The position numbers and the translations under genes are program-made. The notes under the pieces are model-generated. The model was not told the DNA's origin. It was given only the letters and a program-made list of their open reading frames with translations, and ran no database searches. This document shows, piece by piece, positions 45,818 to 60,059 of a DNA stretch of 64,000 nucleotides. How positions within the stretch are numbered: position 1 is the first letter of the stretch; each line of letters starts with the position of its first letter. The stretch covers positions 166,042,090 through 166,106,089 of the forward strand of contig CP136062.1 of NCBI GenBank assembly GCA_032622095.1, given 5' to 3'. Origin of the DNA: Siphonodentalium dalli. Its lineage: Eukaryota; Mollusca; Scaphopoda; Gadilida; Siphonodentaliidae.

Positions 45818-48800
45818 ATTATTATACTTCCATGGTGTAACCAAGGAAGTATATTGTTTTTCTACTGAGGTCGTTTTCCGTTTATTTTGAAATACTCAGA
45901 AACTGATTGCAGTAGGAACGCGAAATCTCTAGCGAATGTAGGCATCGAAGGTTTACTAAATATAATGGTATCAGGATTTCCGCCCAATGTTTCTTGGCGG
46001 AGTTATGGCCCTTTTGCGATTATTTTTCATTGTTATTATTATTATACTTGACACTTTTGTAATCACTATTACTCGAAAAGTACAAGAAGTAGGACACCAA
46101 AACTTGGTAAGTAGGTTGGGGTACATGAGTTCTAACCATATGGCCCATAACGATTTTGTCCGCGCTTTCACCGAGGAGTTATCTCCCTTTATTTGAAAAA
46201 ATGTCATTTTATTATCTCGGAAATTATTAGAAGCAGAGCATCGAAAATTAGACCGTATGCACATCTCGATATGCACTACTGCCCACGGGCATAAAACCTT
46301 GTGTCCGCGCTTTCCCTGAAGAGTTACCGCCCATAGTTGGCAAACCTCTATTTTATTGTACTCTGTTGTCCTCCCGTATCATTCAAGATAACTGTATTTG
46401 GTTTTTGTAGTCGTGTTGACCGTTGTCAGCTTAGTCCAAGGAAGAAAAATTGACAGGGTTGGACATATATTTTTACAATAGGATGGGGGTGCCAAATTAA
46501 AAAAAAACAATTCATTACGAATCTCGTCTATTTCTGTGTATGGCTTGACTGTGTAAAGCTGATCAAATACCGCGAAAAAAAATTGAAATCTGAGTAGAAA
46601 TACCAGAGTTGTGAACCCTCAAATTTTTTTTTTGGGAGACAATCGGGTTGTCGCCCTATCTTCTTTAAAACGGACAATCATTGCAAATAGTGACACACTT
46701 CTAAGTATCCAGACTATCTAGTGCTCGGTGTGAGCCAAATTTTGCCAGTGTCGGTTCAGTATTGTGGTTCTGGGGAGGGGTGGTTTATGGTTCAATATTT
46801 TATTTAGTCTCCGAATCAGATGAAACTTGGAATATAACATCTACCCTACAAACTTATCACGACGCTGAAAACAGATCTCAGATCCGTTGGAAAATGGCGG
46901 AGATTTGTACCCTCAAAGTTTGAACTTGGGCCCATATGCTTTCCAAGAACCGAAATGTTTTTCGTCTCCGATTCAGATGAAATGCATTCCATACAATATA
47001 TGTGAGCAGCAGATCGCAAAACTGAAAACAATTTTTAAATCCATTGGAAAATAACGGAGTTACGGGTCTTCAAAATTCGCATTTTGAGCCTGGGTTGACA
47101 ATTTCCCAATCCCGTCACCCAATTTCGAGGCAGGGGTGGGGTCACTTGCAATCACTTGAGATTAACATAAACATGGTAAGGACGTGATATAATCATCCTA
47201 CTTCCTATTTTCCGTCCCTAAACTACGATGTTTTCAGCTCAAGATTCGCCCTATTATTATACTTCCATGGTGTAACCAAGGAAGTATATTGTTTTTCTAC
47301 TGAGGTCGTTTTCCGTTTATTTTGAAATACTCAGAAACTGATTGCAGTAGGAACGCGAAATCTCTAGCGAATGTAGGCATCGAAGGTTTACTAAATATAA
47401 TGGTATCAGGATTTCCGCCCAATGTTTCTTGGCGGAGTTATGGCCCTTTTGCGATTATTTTTCATTGTTATTATTATTATACTTGACACTTTTGTAATCA
47501 CTATTACTCGAAAAGTACAAGAAGTAGGACACCAAAACTTGGTAAGTAGGTTGGGGTACATGAGTTCTAACCATATGGCCCATAACGATTTTGTCCGCGC
47601 TTTCACCGAGGAGTTATCTCCCTTTATTTGAAAAAATGTCATTTTATTATCTCGGAAATTATTAGAAGCAGAGCATCGAAAATTAGACCGTATGCACATC
47701 TCGATATGCACTACTGCCCACGGGCATAAAAACTTGTGTCCGCGCTTTCCCTGAAGAGTTACCGCCCATAGTTGGCAAACCTCTATTTTATTGTACTCTG
47801 TTGTCCTCCCGTATCATTCAAGATAACTGTATTTGGTTTTTGTAGTCGTGTTGACCGTTGTCAGCTTAGTCCAAGGAAGAAAAATTGACAGGGTTGGACA
47901 TATATTTTTACAATAGGATGGGGGTGCCAAATTAAAAAAAAAAAATTCATTACGAATCTCGTCTATTTCTGTGTATGGCTTGACTGTGTAAAGCTGATCA
48001 AATACCGCGAAAAAAAATTGAAATCTGAGTAGAAATACCAGAGTTGTGAACCCTCAAATTTTTTGTTTGGGAGACAATCGGGTTGTCGCCCTATCTTCTT
48101 TAAAACGGACAATCATTGCAAATAGTGACACACTTCTAAGTATCCAGACTATCTAGTGCTCGGTGTGAGCCAAATTTTGCCAGTGTCGGTTCAGTATTGT
48201 GGTTCTGGGGAGGGGTGGTTTATGGTTCAATATTTTATTTAGTCTCCGAATCAGATGAAACTTGGAATATAACATCTACCCTACAAACTTATCACGACGC
48301 TGAAAACAGATCTCAGATCCGTTGGAAAATGGCGGAGATTTGTACCCTCAAAGTTTGAACTTGGGCCCATATGCTTTCCAAGAACCGAAATGTTTTTCGT
48401 CTCCGATTCAGATGAAATGCATTCCATACAATATATGTGAGCAGCAGATCGCAAAACTGAAAACAATTTTTAAATCCATTGGAAAATAACGGAGTTACGG
48501 GTCTTCAAAATTCGCATTTTGAGCCTGGGTTGACAATTTCCCAATCCCGTCACCCAATTTCGAGGCAGGGGTGGGGTCACTTGCAATCACTTGAGATTAA
48601 CATAAACATGGTAAGGACGTGATATAATCATCCTACTTCCTATTTTCCGTCCCTAAACTACGATGTTTTCAGCTCAAGATTCGCCCTATTATTATACTTC
48701 CATGGTGTAACCAAGGAAGTATATTGTTTTTCTACTGAGGTCGTTTTCCGTTTATTTTGAAATACTCAGAAACTGATTGCAGTAGGAACGCGAAATCTCT

Positions 48801-51557
48801 AGCGAATGTAGGCATCGAAGGTTTACTAAATATAATGGTATCAGGATTTCCGCCCAATGTTTCTTGGCGGAGTTATGGCCCTTTTGCGATTATTTTTCAT
48901 TGTTATTATTATTATACTTGACACTTTTGTAATCACTATTACTCGAAAAGTACAAGAAGTAGGACACCAAAACTTGGTAAGTAGGTTGGGGTACATGAGT
49001 TCTAACCATATGGCCCATAACGATTTTGTCCGCGCTTTCACCGAGGAGTTATCTCCCTTTATTTGAAAAAATGTCATTTTATTATCTCGGAAATTATTAG
49101 AAGCAGAGCATCGAAAATTAGACCGTATGCACATCTCGATATGCACTACTGCCCACGGGCATAAAACCTTGTGTCCGCGCTTTCCCTGAAGAGTTACCGC
49201 CCATAGTTGGCAAACCTCTATTTTATTGTACTCTGTTGTCCTCCCGTATCATTCAAGATAACTGTATTTGGTTTTTGTAGTCGTGTTGACCGTTGTCAGC
49301 TTAGTCCAAGGAAGAAAAATTGACAGGGTTGGACATATATTTTTACAATAGGATGGGGGTGCCAAATTAAAAAAAAACAATTCATTACGAATCTCGTCTA
49401 TTTCTGTGTATGGCTTGACTGTGTAAAGCTGATCAAATACCGCGAAAAAAAATTGAAATCTGAGTAGAAATACCAGAGTTGTGAACCCTCAAATTTTTTT
49501 TTTGGGAGACAATCGGGTTGTCGCCCTATCTTCTTTAAAACGGACAATCATTGCAAATAGTGACACACTTCTAAGTATCCAGACTATCTAGTGCTCGGTG
49601 TGAGCCAAATTTTGCCAGTGTCGGTTCAGTATTGTGGTTCTGGGGAGGGGTGGTTTATGGTTCAATATTTTATTTAGTCTCCGAATCAGATGAAACTTGG
49701 AATATAACATCTACCCTACAAACTTATCACGACGCTGAAAACAGATCTCAGATCCGTTGGAAAATGGCGGAGATTTGTACCCTCAAAGTTTGAACTTGGG
49801 CCCATATGCTTTCCAAGAACCGAAATGTTTTTCGTCTCCGATTCAGATGAAATGCATTCCATACAATATATGTGAGCAGCAGATCGCAAAACTGAAAACA
49901 ATTTTTAAATCCATTGGAAAATAACGGAGTTACGGGTCTTCAAAATTCGCATTTTGAGCCTGGGTTGACAATTTCCCAATCCCGTCACCCAATTTCGAGG
50001 CAGGGGTGGGGTCACTTGCAATCACTTGAGATTAACATAAACATGGTAAGGACGTGATATAATCATCCTACTTCCTATTTTCCGTCCCTAAACTACGATG
50101 TTTTCAGCTCAAGATTCGCCCTATTATTATACTTCCATGGTGTAACCAAGGAAGTATATTGTTTTTCTACTGAGGTCGTTTTCCGTTTATTTTGAAATAC
50201 TCAGAAACTGATTGCAGTAGGAACGCGAAATCTCTAGCGAATGTAGGCATCGAAGGTTTACTAAATATAATGGTATCAGGATTTCCGCCCAATGTTTCTT
50301 GGCGGAGTTATGGCCCTTTTGCGATTATTTTTCATTGTTATTATTATTATACTTGACACTTTTGTAATCACTATTACTCGAAAAGTACAAGAAGTAGGAC
50401 ACCAAAACTTGGTAAGTAGGTTGGGGTACATGAGTTCTAACCATATGGCCCATAACGATTTTGTCCGCGCTTTCACCGAGGAGTTATCTCCCTTTATTTG
50501 AAAAAATGTCATTTTATTATCTCGGAAATTATTAGAAGCAGAGCATCGAAAATTAGACCGTATGCACATCTCGATATGCACTACTGCCCACGGGCATAAA
50601 AACTTGTGTCCGCGCTTTCCCTGAAGAGTTACCGCCCATAGTTGGCAAACCTCTATTTTATTGTACTCTGTTGTCCTCCCGTATCATTCAAGATAACTGT
50701 ATTTGGTTTTTGTAGTCGTGTTGACCGTTGTCAGCTTAGTCCAAGGAAGAAAAATTGACAGGGTTGGACATATATTTTTACAATAGGATGGGGGTGCCAA
50801 ATTAAAAAAAAAAAATTCATTACGAATCTCGTCTATTTCTGTGTATGGCTTGACTGTGTAAAGCTGATCAAATACCGCGAAAAAAAATTGAAATCTGAGT
50901 AGAAATACCAGAGTTGTGAACCCTCAAATTTTTTGTTTGGGAGACAATCGGGTTGTCGCCCTATCTTCTTTAAAACGGACAATCATTGCAAATAGTGACA
51001 CACTTCTAAGTATCCAGACTATCTAGTGCTCGGTGTGAGCCAAATTTTGCCAGTGTCGGTTCAGTATTGTGGTTCTGGGGAGGGGTGGTTTATGGTTCAA
51101 TATTTTATTTAGTCTCCGAATCAGATGAAACTTGGAATATAACATCTACCCTACAAACTTATCACGACGCTGAAAACAGATCTCAGATCCGTTGGAAAAT
51201 GGCGGAGATTTGTACCCTCAAAGTTTGAACTTGGGCCCATATGCTTTCCAAGAACCGAAATGTTTTTCGTCTCCGATTCAGATGAAATGCATTCCATACA
51301 ATATATGTGAGCAGCAGATCGCAAAACTGAAAACAATTTTTAAATCCATTGGAAAATAACGGAGTTACGGGTCTTCAAAATTCGCATTTTGAGCCTGGGT
51401 TGACAATTTCCCAATCCCGTCACCCAATTTCGAGGCAGGGGTGGGGTCACTTGCAATCACTTGAGATTAACATAAACATGGTAAGGACGTGATATAATCA
51501 TCCTACTTCCTATTTTCCGTCCCTAAACTACGATGTTTTCAGCTCAAGATTCGCCCT
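45818..51557 (+). repeat. Dimeric higher-order repeat: units 2-3 and 4-5
   Basis: Units 2 and 4 share AAAACCTTG and AAAAAAACAATTC; units 3 and 5 share AAAAACTTG and TTTTTTGTTTGGG. The 2870-bp pair (45818-48687) is therefore repeated at 48688-51557. All four carry GTGAACCCTC and CCAAGAACCG, unlike unit 1 (GTGGGCCCTC and CCAATAACCG). Confidence 0.85.
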
Positions 51558-54500
51558 ATTATTATACTTCCATGGTGTAACCAAGGAAGTATATTGTTTT
51601 TCTACTGAGGTCGTTTTCCGTTTATTTTGAAATACTCAGAAACTGATTGCAGTAGGAACGCGAAATCTCTAGCGAATGTAGGCATCGAAGGTTTACTAAA
51701 TATAATGGTATCAGGATTTCCGCCCAATGTTTCTTGGCGGAGTTATGGCCCTTTTGCGATTATTTTTCATTGTTATTATTATTATACTTGACACTTTTGT
51801 AATCACTATTACTCGAAAAGTACAAGAAGTAGGACACCAAAACTTGGTAAGTAGGTTGGGGTACATGAGTTCTAACCATATGGCCCATAACGATTTTGTC
51901 CGCGCTTTCACCGAGGAGTTATCTCCCTTTATTTGAAAAAATGTCATTTTATTATCTCGGAAATTATTAGAAGCAGAGCATCGAAAATTAGACCGTATGC
52001 ACATCTCGATATGCACTACTGCCCACGGGCATAAAAACTTGTGTCCGCGCTTTCCCTGAAGAGTTACCGCCCATAGTTGGCAAACCTCTATTTTATTGTA
52101 CTCTGTTGTCCTCCCGTATCATTCAAGATAACTGTATTTGGTTTTTGTAGTCGTGTTGACCGTTGTCAGCTTAGTCCAAGGAAGAAAAATTGACAGGGTA
52201 GGACATATATTTTTACAATAGGATGGGGGTGCCAAATTAAAAAAAAAAAATTCATTACGAATCTCGTCTATTTCTGTGTATGGCTTGACTGTGTAAAGCT
52301 GATCAAATACCGCGAAAAAAAATTGAAATCTGAGTAGAAATACCAGAGTTGTGGGCCCTCAAATTTTTTTTTTGGGAGACAATCGGGTTGTCGCCCTATC
52401 TTCTTTAAAACGGACAATCATTGCAAATAGTGACACACTTCTAAGTATCCAGACTATCTAGTGCTCGGTGTGAGCCAAATTTTGCCAGTGTCGGTTCAGT
52501 ATTGTGGTTCTGGGGAGGGGTGGTTTATGGTTCAATATTTTATTTAGTCTCCGAATCAGATGAAACTTGGAATATAACATCTACCCTACAAACTTATCAC
52601 GACGCTGAAAACAGATCTCAGATCCGTTGGAAAATGGCGGAGATTTGTACCCTCAAAGTTTGAACTTGGGCCCATATGCTTTCCAATAACCGAAATGTTT
52701 TTCGTCTCCGATTCAGATGAAATGCATTCCATACAATATATGTGAGCAGCAGATCGCAAAACTGAAAACAATTTTTAAATCCATTGGAAAATAACGGAGT
52801 TACGGGTCTTCAAAATTCGCATTTTGAGCCTGGGTTGACAATTTCCCAATCCCGTCACCCAATTTCGAGGCAGGGGTGGGGTCACTTGCAATCACTTGAG
52901 ATTAACATAAACATGGTAAGGACGTGATATAATCATCCTACTTCCTATTTTCCGTCCCTAAACTACGATGTTTTCAGCTCAAGATTCGCCCAATTATTAT
53001 ACTTCCATGGTGTAACCAAGGAAGTATATTGTTTTTCTACTGAGGTCGTTTTCCGTTTATTTTGAAATACTCAGAAACTGATTGCAGTAGGAACGCGAAA
53101 TCTCTAGCGAATGTAGGCATCGAAGGTTTACTAAATATAATGGTATCAGGATTTCCGCCCAATGTTTCTTGGCGGAGTTATGGCCCTTTTGCGATTATTT
53201 TTCATTGTTATTATTATTATACTTGACACTTTTGTAATCACTATTACTCGAAAAGTACAAGAAGTAGGACACCAAAACTTGGTAAGTAGGTTGGGGTACA
53301 TGAGTTCTAACCATATGGCCCATAACGATTTTGTCCGCGCTTTCACCGAGGAGTTATCTCCCTTTATTTGAAAAAATGTCATTTTATTATCTCGGAAATT
53401 ATTAGAAGCAGAGCATCGAAAATTAGACCGTATGCACATCTCGATATGCACTACTGCCCACGGGCATAAAACCTTGTGTCCGCGCTTTCCCTGAAGAGTT
53501 ACCGCCCATAGTTGGCAAACCTCTATTTTATTGTACTCTGTTGTCCTCCCGTATCATTCAAGATAACTGTATTTGGTTTTTGTAGTCGTGTTGACCGTTG
53601 TCAGCTTAGTCCAAGGAAGAAAAATTGACAGGGTTGGACATATATTTTTACAATAGGATGGGGGTGCCAAATTAAAAAAAAAAAATTCATTACGAATCTC
53701 GTCTATTTCTGTGTATGGCTTGACTGTGTAAAGCTGATCAAATACCGCGAAAAAAAATTGAAATCTGAGTAGAAATACCAGAGTTGTGAACCCTCAAATT
53801 TTTTTTTTGGGAGACAATCGGGTTGTCGCCCTATCTTCTTTAAAACGGACAATCATTGCAAATAGTGACACACTTCTAAGTATCCAGACTATCTAGTGCT
53901 CGGTGTGAGCCAAATTTTGCCAGTGTCGGTTCAGTATTGTGGTTCTGGGGAGGGGTGGTTTATGGTTCAATATTTTATTTAGTCTCCGAATCAGATGAAA
54001 CTTGGAATATAACATCTACCCTACAAACTTATCACGACGCTGAAAACAGATCTCAGATCCGTTGGAAAATGGCGGAGATTTGTACCCTCAAAGTTTGAAC
54101 TTGGGCCCATATGCTTTCCAAGAACCGAAATGTTTTTCGTCTCCGATTCAGATGAAATGCATTCCATACAATATATGTGAGCAGCAGATCGCAAAACTGA
54201 AAACAATTTTTAAATCCATTGGAAAATAACGGAGTTACGGGTCTTCAAAATTCGCATTTTGAGCCTGGGTTGACAATTTCCCAATCCCGTCACCCAATTT
54301 CGAGGCAGGGGTGGGGTCACTTGCAATCACTTGAGATTAACATAAACATGGTAAGGACGTGATATAATCATCCTACTTCCTATTTTCCGTCCCTAAACTA
54401 CGATGTTTTCAGCTCAAGATTCGCCCTATTATTATACTTCCATGGTGTAACCAAGGAAGTATATTGTTTTTCTACTGAGGTCGTTTTCCGTTTATTTTGA

Positions 54501-55862
54501 AATACTCAGAAACTGATTGCAGTAGGAACGCGAAATCTCTAGCGAATGTAGGCATCGAAGGTTTACTAAATATAATGGTATCAGGATTTCCGCCCAATGT
54601 TTCTTGGCGGAGTTATGGCCCTTTTGCGATTATTTTTCATTGTTATTATTATTATACTTGACACTTTTGTAATCACTATTACTCGAAAAGTACAAGAAGT
54701 AGGACACCAAAACTTGGTAAGTAGGTTGGGGTACATGAGTTCTAACCATATGGCCCATAACGATTTTGTCCGCGCTTTCACCGAGGAGTTATCTCCCTTT
54801 ATTTGAAAAAATGTCATTTTATTATCTCGGAAATTATTAGAAGCAGAGCATCGAAAATTAGACCGTATGCACATCTCGATATGCACTACTGCCCATGGGC
54901 ATAAAAACTTGTGTCCGCGCTTTCCCTGAAGAGTTACCGCCCATAGTTGGCAAACCTCTATTTTATTGTACTCTGTTGTCCTCCCGTATCATTCAAGATA
55001 ACTGTATTTGGTTTTTGTAGTCGTGTTGACCGTTGTCAGCTTAGTCCAAGGAAGAAAAATTGACAGGGTTGGACATATATTTTTACAATAGGATGGGGGT
55101 GCCAAATTAAAAAAAAAAAATTCATTACGAATCTCGTCTATTTCTGTGTATGGCTTGACTGTGTAAAGCTGATCAAATACCGCGAAAAAAAATTGAAATC
55201 TGAGTAGAAATACCAGAGTTGTGGGCCCTCAAATTTTTTTTTTGGGAGACAATCGGGTTGTCGCCCTATCTTCTTTAAAACGGACAATCATTGCAAATAG
55301 TGACACACTTCTAAGTATCCAGACTATCTAGTGCTCGGTGTGAGCCAAATTTTGCCAGTGTCGGTTCAGTATTGTGGTTCTGGGGAGGGGTGGTTTATGG
55401 TTCAATATTTTATTTAGTCTCCGAATCAGATGAAACTTGGAATATAACATCTACCCTAGAAACTTATCACGACGCTGAAAACAGATCTCAGATCTGTTGG
55501 AAAATGGCGGAGATTTGTACCCTCAAAGTTTGAACTTGGGCCCATATGCTTTCCAATAACCGAAATGTTTTTCGTCTCCGATTCAGATGAAATGCATTCC
55601 ATACAATATATGTGAGCAGCAGATCGCAAAACTGAAAACAATTTTTAAATCCATTGGAAAATAACGGAGTTACGGGTCTTCAAAATTCGCATTTTGAGCC
55701 TGGGTTGACAATTTCCCAATCCCGTCACCCAATTTCGAGGCAGGGGTGGGGTCACTTGCAATCACTTGAGATTAACATAAACATGGTAAGGACGTGATAT
55801 AATCATCCTACTTCCTATTTTCCGTCCCTAAACTACGATGTTTTCAGCTCAAGATTCGCCCT

Positions 55863-57209
55863 ATTATTATACTTCCATGGTGTAACCAAGGAAGTATATT
55901 GTTTTTCTACTGAGGTCGTTTTCCGTTTATTTTGAAATACTCAGAAACTGATTGCAGTAGGAACGCGAAATCTCTAGCGAATGTAGGCATCGAAGGTTTA
56001 CTAAATATAATGGTATCAGGATTTCCGCCCAATGTTTCTTGGCGGAGTTATGGCCCTTTTGCGATTATTTTTCATTGTTATTATTATTATACTTGACACT
56101 TTTGTAATCACTATTACTCGAAAAGTACAAGAAGTAGGACACCAAAACTTGGTAAGTAGGTTGGGGTACATGAGTTCTAACCATATGGCCCATAACGATT
56201 TTGTCCGCGCTTTCACCGAGGAGTTATCTCCCTTTATTTGAAAAAATGTCATTTTATTATCTCGGAAATTATTAGAAGCAGAGCATCGAAAATTAGACCG
56301 TATGCACATCTCGATATGCACTACTGCCCACGGGCATAAAAACTTGTGTCCGCGCTTTCCCTGAAAAGTTACCGCCCATAGTTGGCAAACCTCTATTTTA
56401 TTGTACTCTGTTGTCCTCCCGTATCATTCAAGATAACTGTATTTGGTTTTTGTAGTCGTGTTGACCGTTGTCAGCTTAGTCCAAGGAAGAAAAATTGACA
56501 GGGTTGGACATATATTTTTACAATAGGATGGGGGTGCCAAATTAAAAAAAAAAAATTCATTACGAATCTCGTCTATTTCTGTGTATGGCTTGACTGTGTA
56601 AAGCTGATCGCCCTATCTTCTTTAAAACGGACAATCATTGCAAATAGTGACACACTTCTAAGTATCCAGACTATCTAGTGCTCGGTGTGAGCCAAATTTT
56701 GCCAGTGTCGGTTCAGTATTGTGGTTCTGGGGAGGGGTGGTTTATGGTTCAATATTTTATTTAGTCTCCGAATCAGATGAAACTTGGAATATAACATCTA
56801 CCCTACAAACTTATCACGACGCTGAAAACAGATCTCAGATCCGTTGGAAAATGGCGGAGATTTGTACCCTCAAAGTTTGAACTTGGGCCCATATGCTTTC
56901 CAATAACCGAAATGTTTTTCGTCTCCGATTCAGATGAAATGCATTCCATACAATATATGTGAGCAGCAGATCGCAAAACTGAAAACAATTTTTAAATCCA
57001 TTGGAAAATAACGGAGTTACGGGTCTTCAAAATTCGCATTTTGAGCCTGGGTTGACAATTTCCCAATCCCGTCACCCAATTTCGAGGCAGGGGTGGGGTC
57101 ACTTGCAATCACTTGAGATTAACATAAACATGGTAAGGACGTGATATAATCATCCTACTTCCTATTTTCCGTCCCTAAACTACGATGTTTTCAGCTCAAG
57201 ATTCGCCCT
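55863..57209 (+). repeat. Satellite unit 9, founder-type 88-bp deletion
   Basis: This unit is 1347 bp because GCTGATC (56600-56606) is joined directly to GCCCTATC; the 88 bp between them in full units is missing. The linked variant CTGAAAAGTTACC replaces CTGAAGAGTTACC. Confidence 0.9.
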
Positions 57210-58644
57210 ATTATTATACTTCCATGGTGTAACCAAGGAAGTATATTGTTTTTCTACTGAGGTCGTTTTCCGTTTATTTTGAAATACTCAGAAACTGATT
57301 GCAGTAGGAACGCGAAATCTCTAGCGAATGTAGGCATCGAAGGTTTACTAAATATAATGGTATCAGGATTTCCGCCCAATGTTTCTTGGCGGAGTTATGG
57401 CCCTTTTGCGATTATTTTTCATTGTTATTATTATTATACTTGACACTTTTGTAATCACTATTACTCGAAAAGTACAAGAAGTAGGACACCAAAACTTGGT
57501 AAGTAGGTTGGGGTACATGAGTTCTAACCATATGGCCCATAACGATTTTGTCCGCGCTTTCACCGAGGAGTTATCTCCCTTTATTTGAAAAAATGTCATT
57601 TTATTATCTCGGAAATTATTAGAAGCAGAGCATCGAAAATTAGACCGTATGCACATCTCGATATGCACTACTGCCCACGGGCATAAAAACTTGTGTCCGC
57701 GCGTTCCCTGAAGAGTTACCGCCCATAGTTGGCAAACCTCTATTTTATTGTACTCTGTTGTCCTCCCGTATCATTCAAGATAACTGTATTTGGTTTTTGT
57801 AGTCGTGTTGACCGTTGTCAGCTTAGTCCAAGGAAGAAAAATTGACAGGGTTGGACATATATTTTTACAATAGAATGGGGGTGCCAAATTAAAAAAAAAA
57901 AATTCATTACGAATCTCGTCTATTTCTGTGTATGGCTTGACTGTGTAAAGCTGATCAAATACCGCGAAAAAAAATTGAAATCTGAGTAGAAATACCAGAG
58001 TTGTGAACCCTCAAATTTTTTTTTTGGGAGACAATCGGGTTGTCGCCCTATCTTCTTTAAAACGGACAATCATTGCAAATAGTGACACACTTCTAAGTAT
58101 CCAGACTATCTAGTGCTCGGTGTGAGCCAAATTTTGCCAGTGTCGGTTCAGTATTGTGGTTCTGGGGAGGGGTGGTTTATGGTTCAATATTTTATTTAGT
58201 CTCCGAATCAGATGAAACTTGGAATATAACATCTACCCTACAAACTTATCACGACGCTGAAAACAGATCTCAGATCCGTTGGAAAATGGCGGAGATTTGT
58301 ACCCTCAAAGTTTGAACTTGGGCCCATATGCTTTCCAATAACCGAAATGTTTTTCGTCTCCGATTCAGATGAAATGCATTCCATACAATATATGTGAGCA
58401 GCAGATCGCAAAACTGAAAACAATTTTTAAATCCATTGGAAAATAACGGAGTTACGGGTCTTCAAAATTCGCATTTTGAGCCTGGGTTGACAATTTCCCA
58501 ATCCCGTCACCCAATTTCGAGGCAGGGGTGGGGTCACTTGCAATCACTTGAGATTAACATAAACATGGTAAGGACGTGATATAATCATCCTACTTCCTAT
58601 TTTCCGTCCCTAAACTACGATGTTTTCAGCTCAAGATTCGCCCT

Positions 58645-60059
58645 ATTATTATACTTCCATGGTGTAACCAAGGAAGTATATTGTTTTTCTACTGAGGTCG
58701 TTTTCCGTTTATTTTGAAATACTCAGAAACTGATTGCAGTAGGAACGCGAAATCTCTAGCGAATGTAGGCATCGAAGGTTTACTAAATATAATGGTATCA
58801 GGATTTCCGCCCAATGTTTCTTGGCGGAGTTATGGCCCTTTTGCGATTATTTTTCATTGTTATTATTATTATACTTGACACTTTTGTAATCACTATTACT
58901 CGAAAAGTACAAGAAGTAGGACACCAAAACTTGGTAAGTAAGTTGGGGTACATGAGTTCTAACCATATGGCCCATAACGATTTTGTCCGCGCTTTCACCG
59001 AGGAGTTATCTCCCTTTATTTGAAAAAATGTCATTTTATTATCTCGGAAATTATTAGAAGCAGAGCATCGAAAATTAGACCGTATGCACATCTCGATATG
59101 CACTACTGCCCACGGGCATAAAAACTTGTGTCCGCGCTTTCCCTGAAGAGTTACCGCCCATAGTTGGCAAACCTCTATTTTATTGTACTCTGTTGTCCTC
59201 CCGTATCATTCAAGATAACTGTATTTGGTTTTTGTAGTCGTGTTGACCGTTGTCAGCTTAGTCCAAGGAAGAAAAATTGACAGGGTTGGACATATATTTT
59301 TACAATAGGATGGGGGTGCCAAATTAAAAAAAAAAAATTCATTACGAATCTCGTCTATTTCTGTGTATGGCTTGACTGTGTAAAGCTGATCAAATACCGC
59401 GAAAAAAAATTGAAATCTGAGTAGAAATACCAGAGTTGTGGGCCCTCAAATATTTTTTTTGGGAGACAATCGGGTTGTCGCCCTATCTTCTTTAAAACGG
59501 ACAATCATTGCAAATAGTGACACACTTCTAAGTATCCAGACTATCTAGTGCTCGGTGTGAGCCAAATTTTGCCAGTGTCGGTTCAGTATTGTGGTTCTGG
59601 GGAGGGGTGGTTTATGGTTCAATATTTTATTTAGTCTCCGAATCAGATGAAACTTGGAATATAACATCTACCCTACAAACTTATCACGACGCTGAAAACA
59701 GATCTCAGATCTGTTGGAAAATGGCGGAGATTTGTACCCTCAAAGCTTTCCAATAACCGAAATGTTTTTCGTCTCCGATTCAGATGAAATGCATTCCATA
59801 CAATATATGTGAGCAGCAGATCGCAAAACTGAAAACAATTTTTAAATCCATTGGAAAATAACGGAGTTACGGGTCTTCAAAATTCGCATTTTGAGCCTGG
59901 GTTGACAATTTCCCAATCCCGTCACCCAATTTCGAGGCAGGGGTGGGGTCACTTGCAATCACTTGAGATTAACATAAACATGGTAAGGACGTGATATAAT
60001 CATCCTACTTCCTATTTTCCGTCCCTAAACTACGATGTTTTCAGCTCAAGATTCGCCCT
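58645..60059 (+). repeat. Satellite unit 11, 20-bp deletion
   Basis: The unit is 1415 bp. CCCTCAAAG joins CTTTCCAATAACC at about 59744, losing TTTGAACTTGGGCCCATATG. It also has GTAAGTAAGTTGG, unique in the array. Confidence 0.9.
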
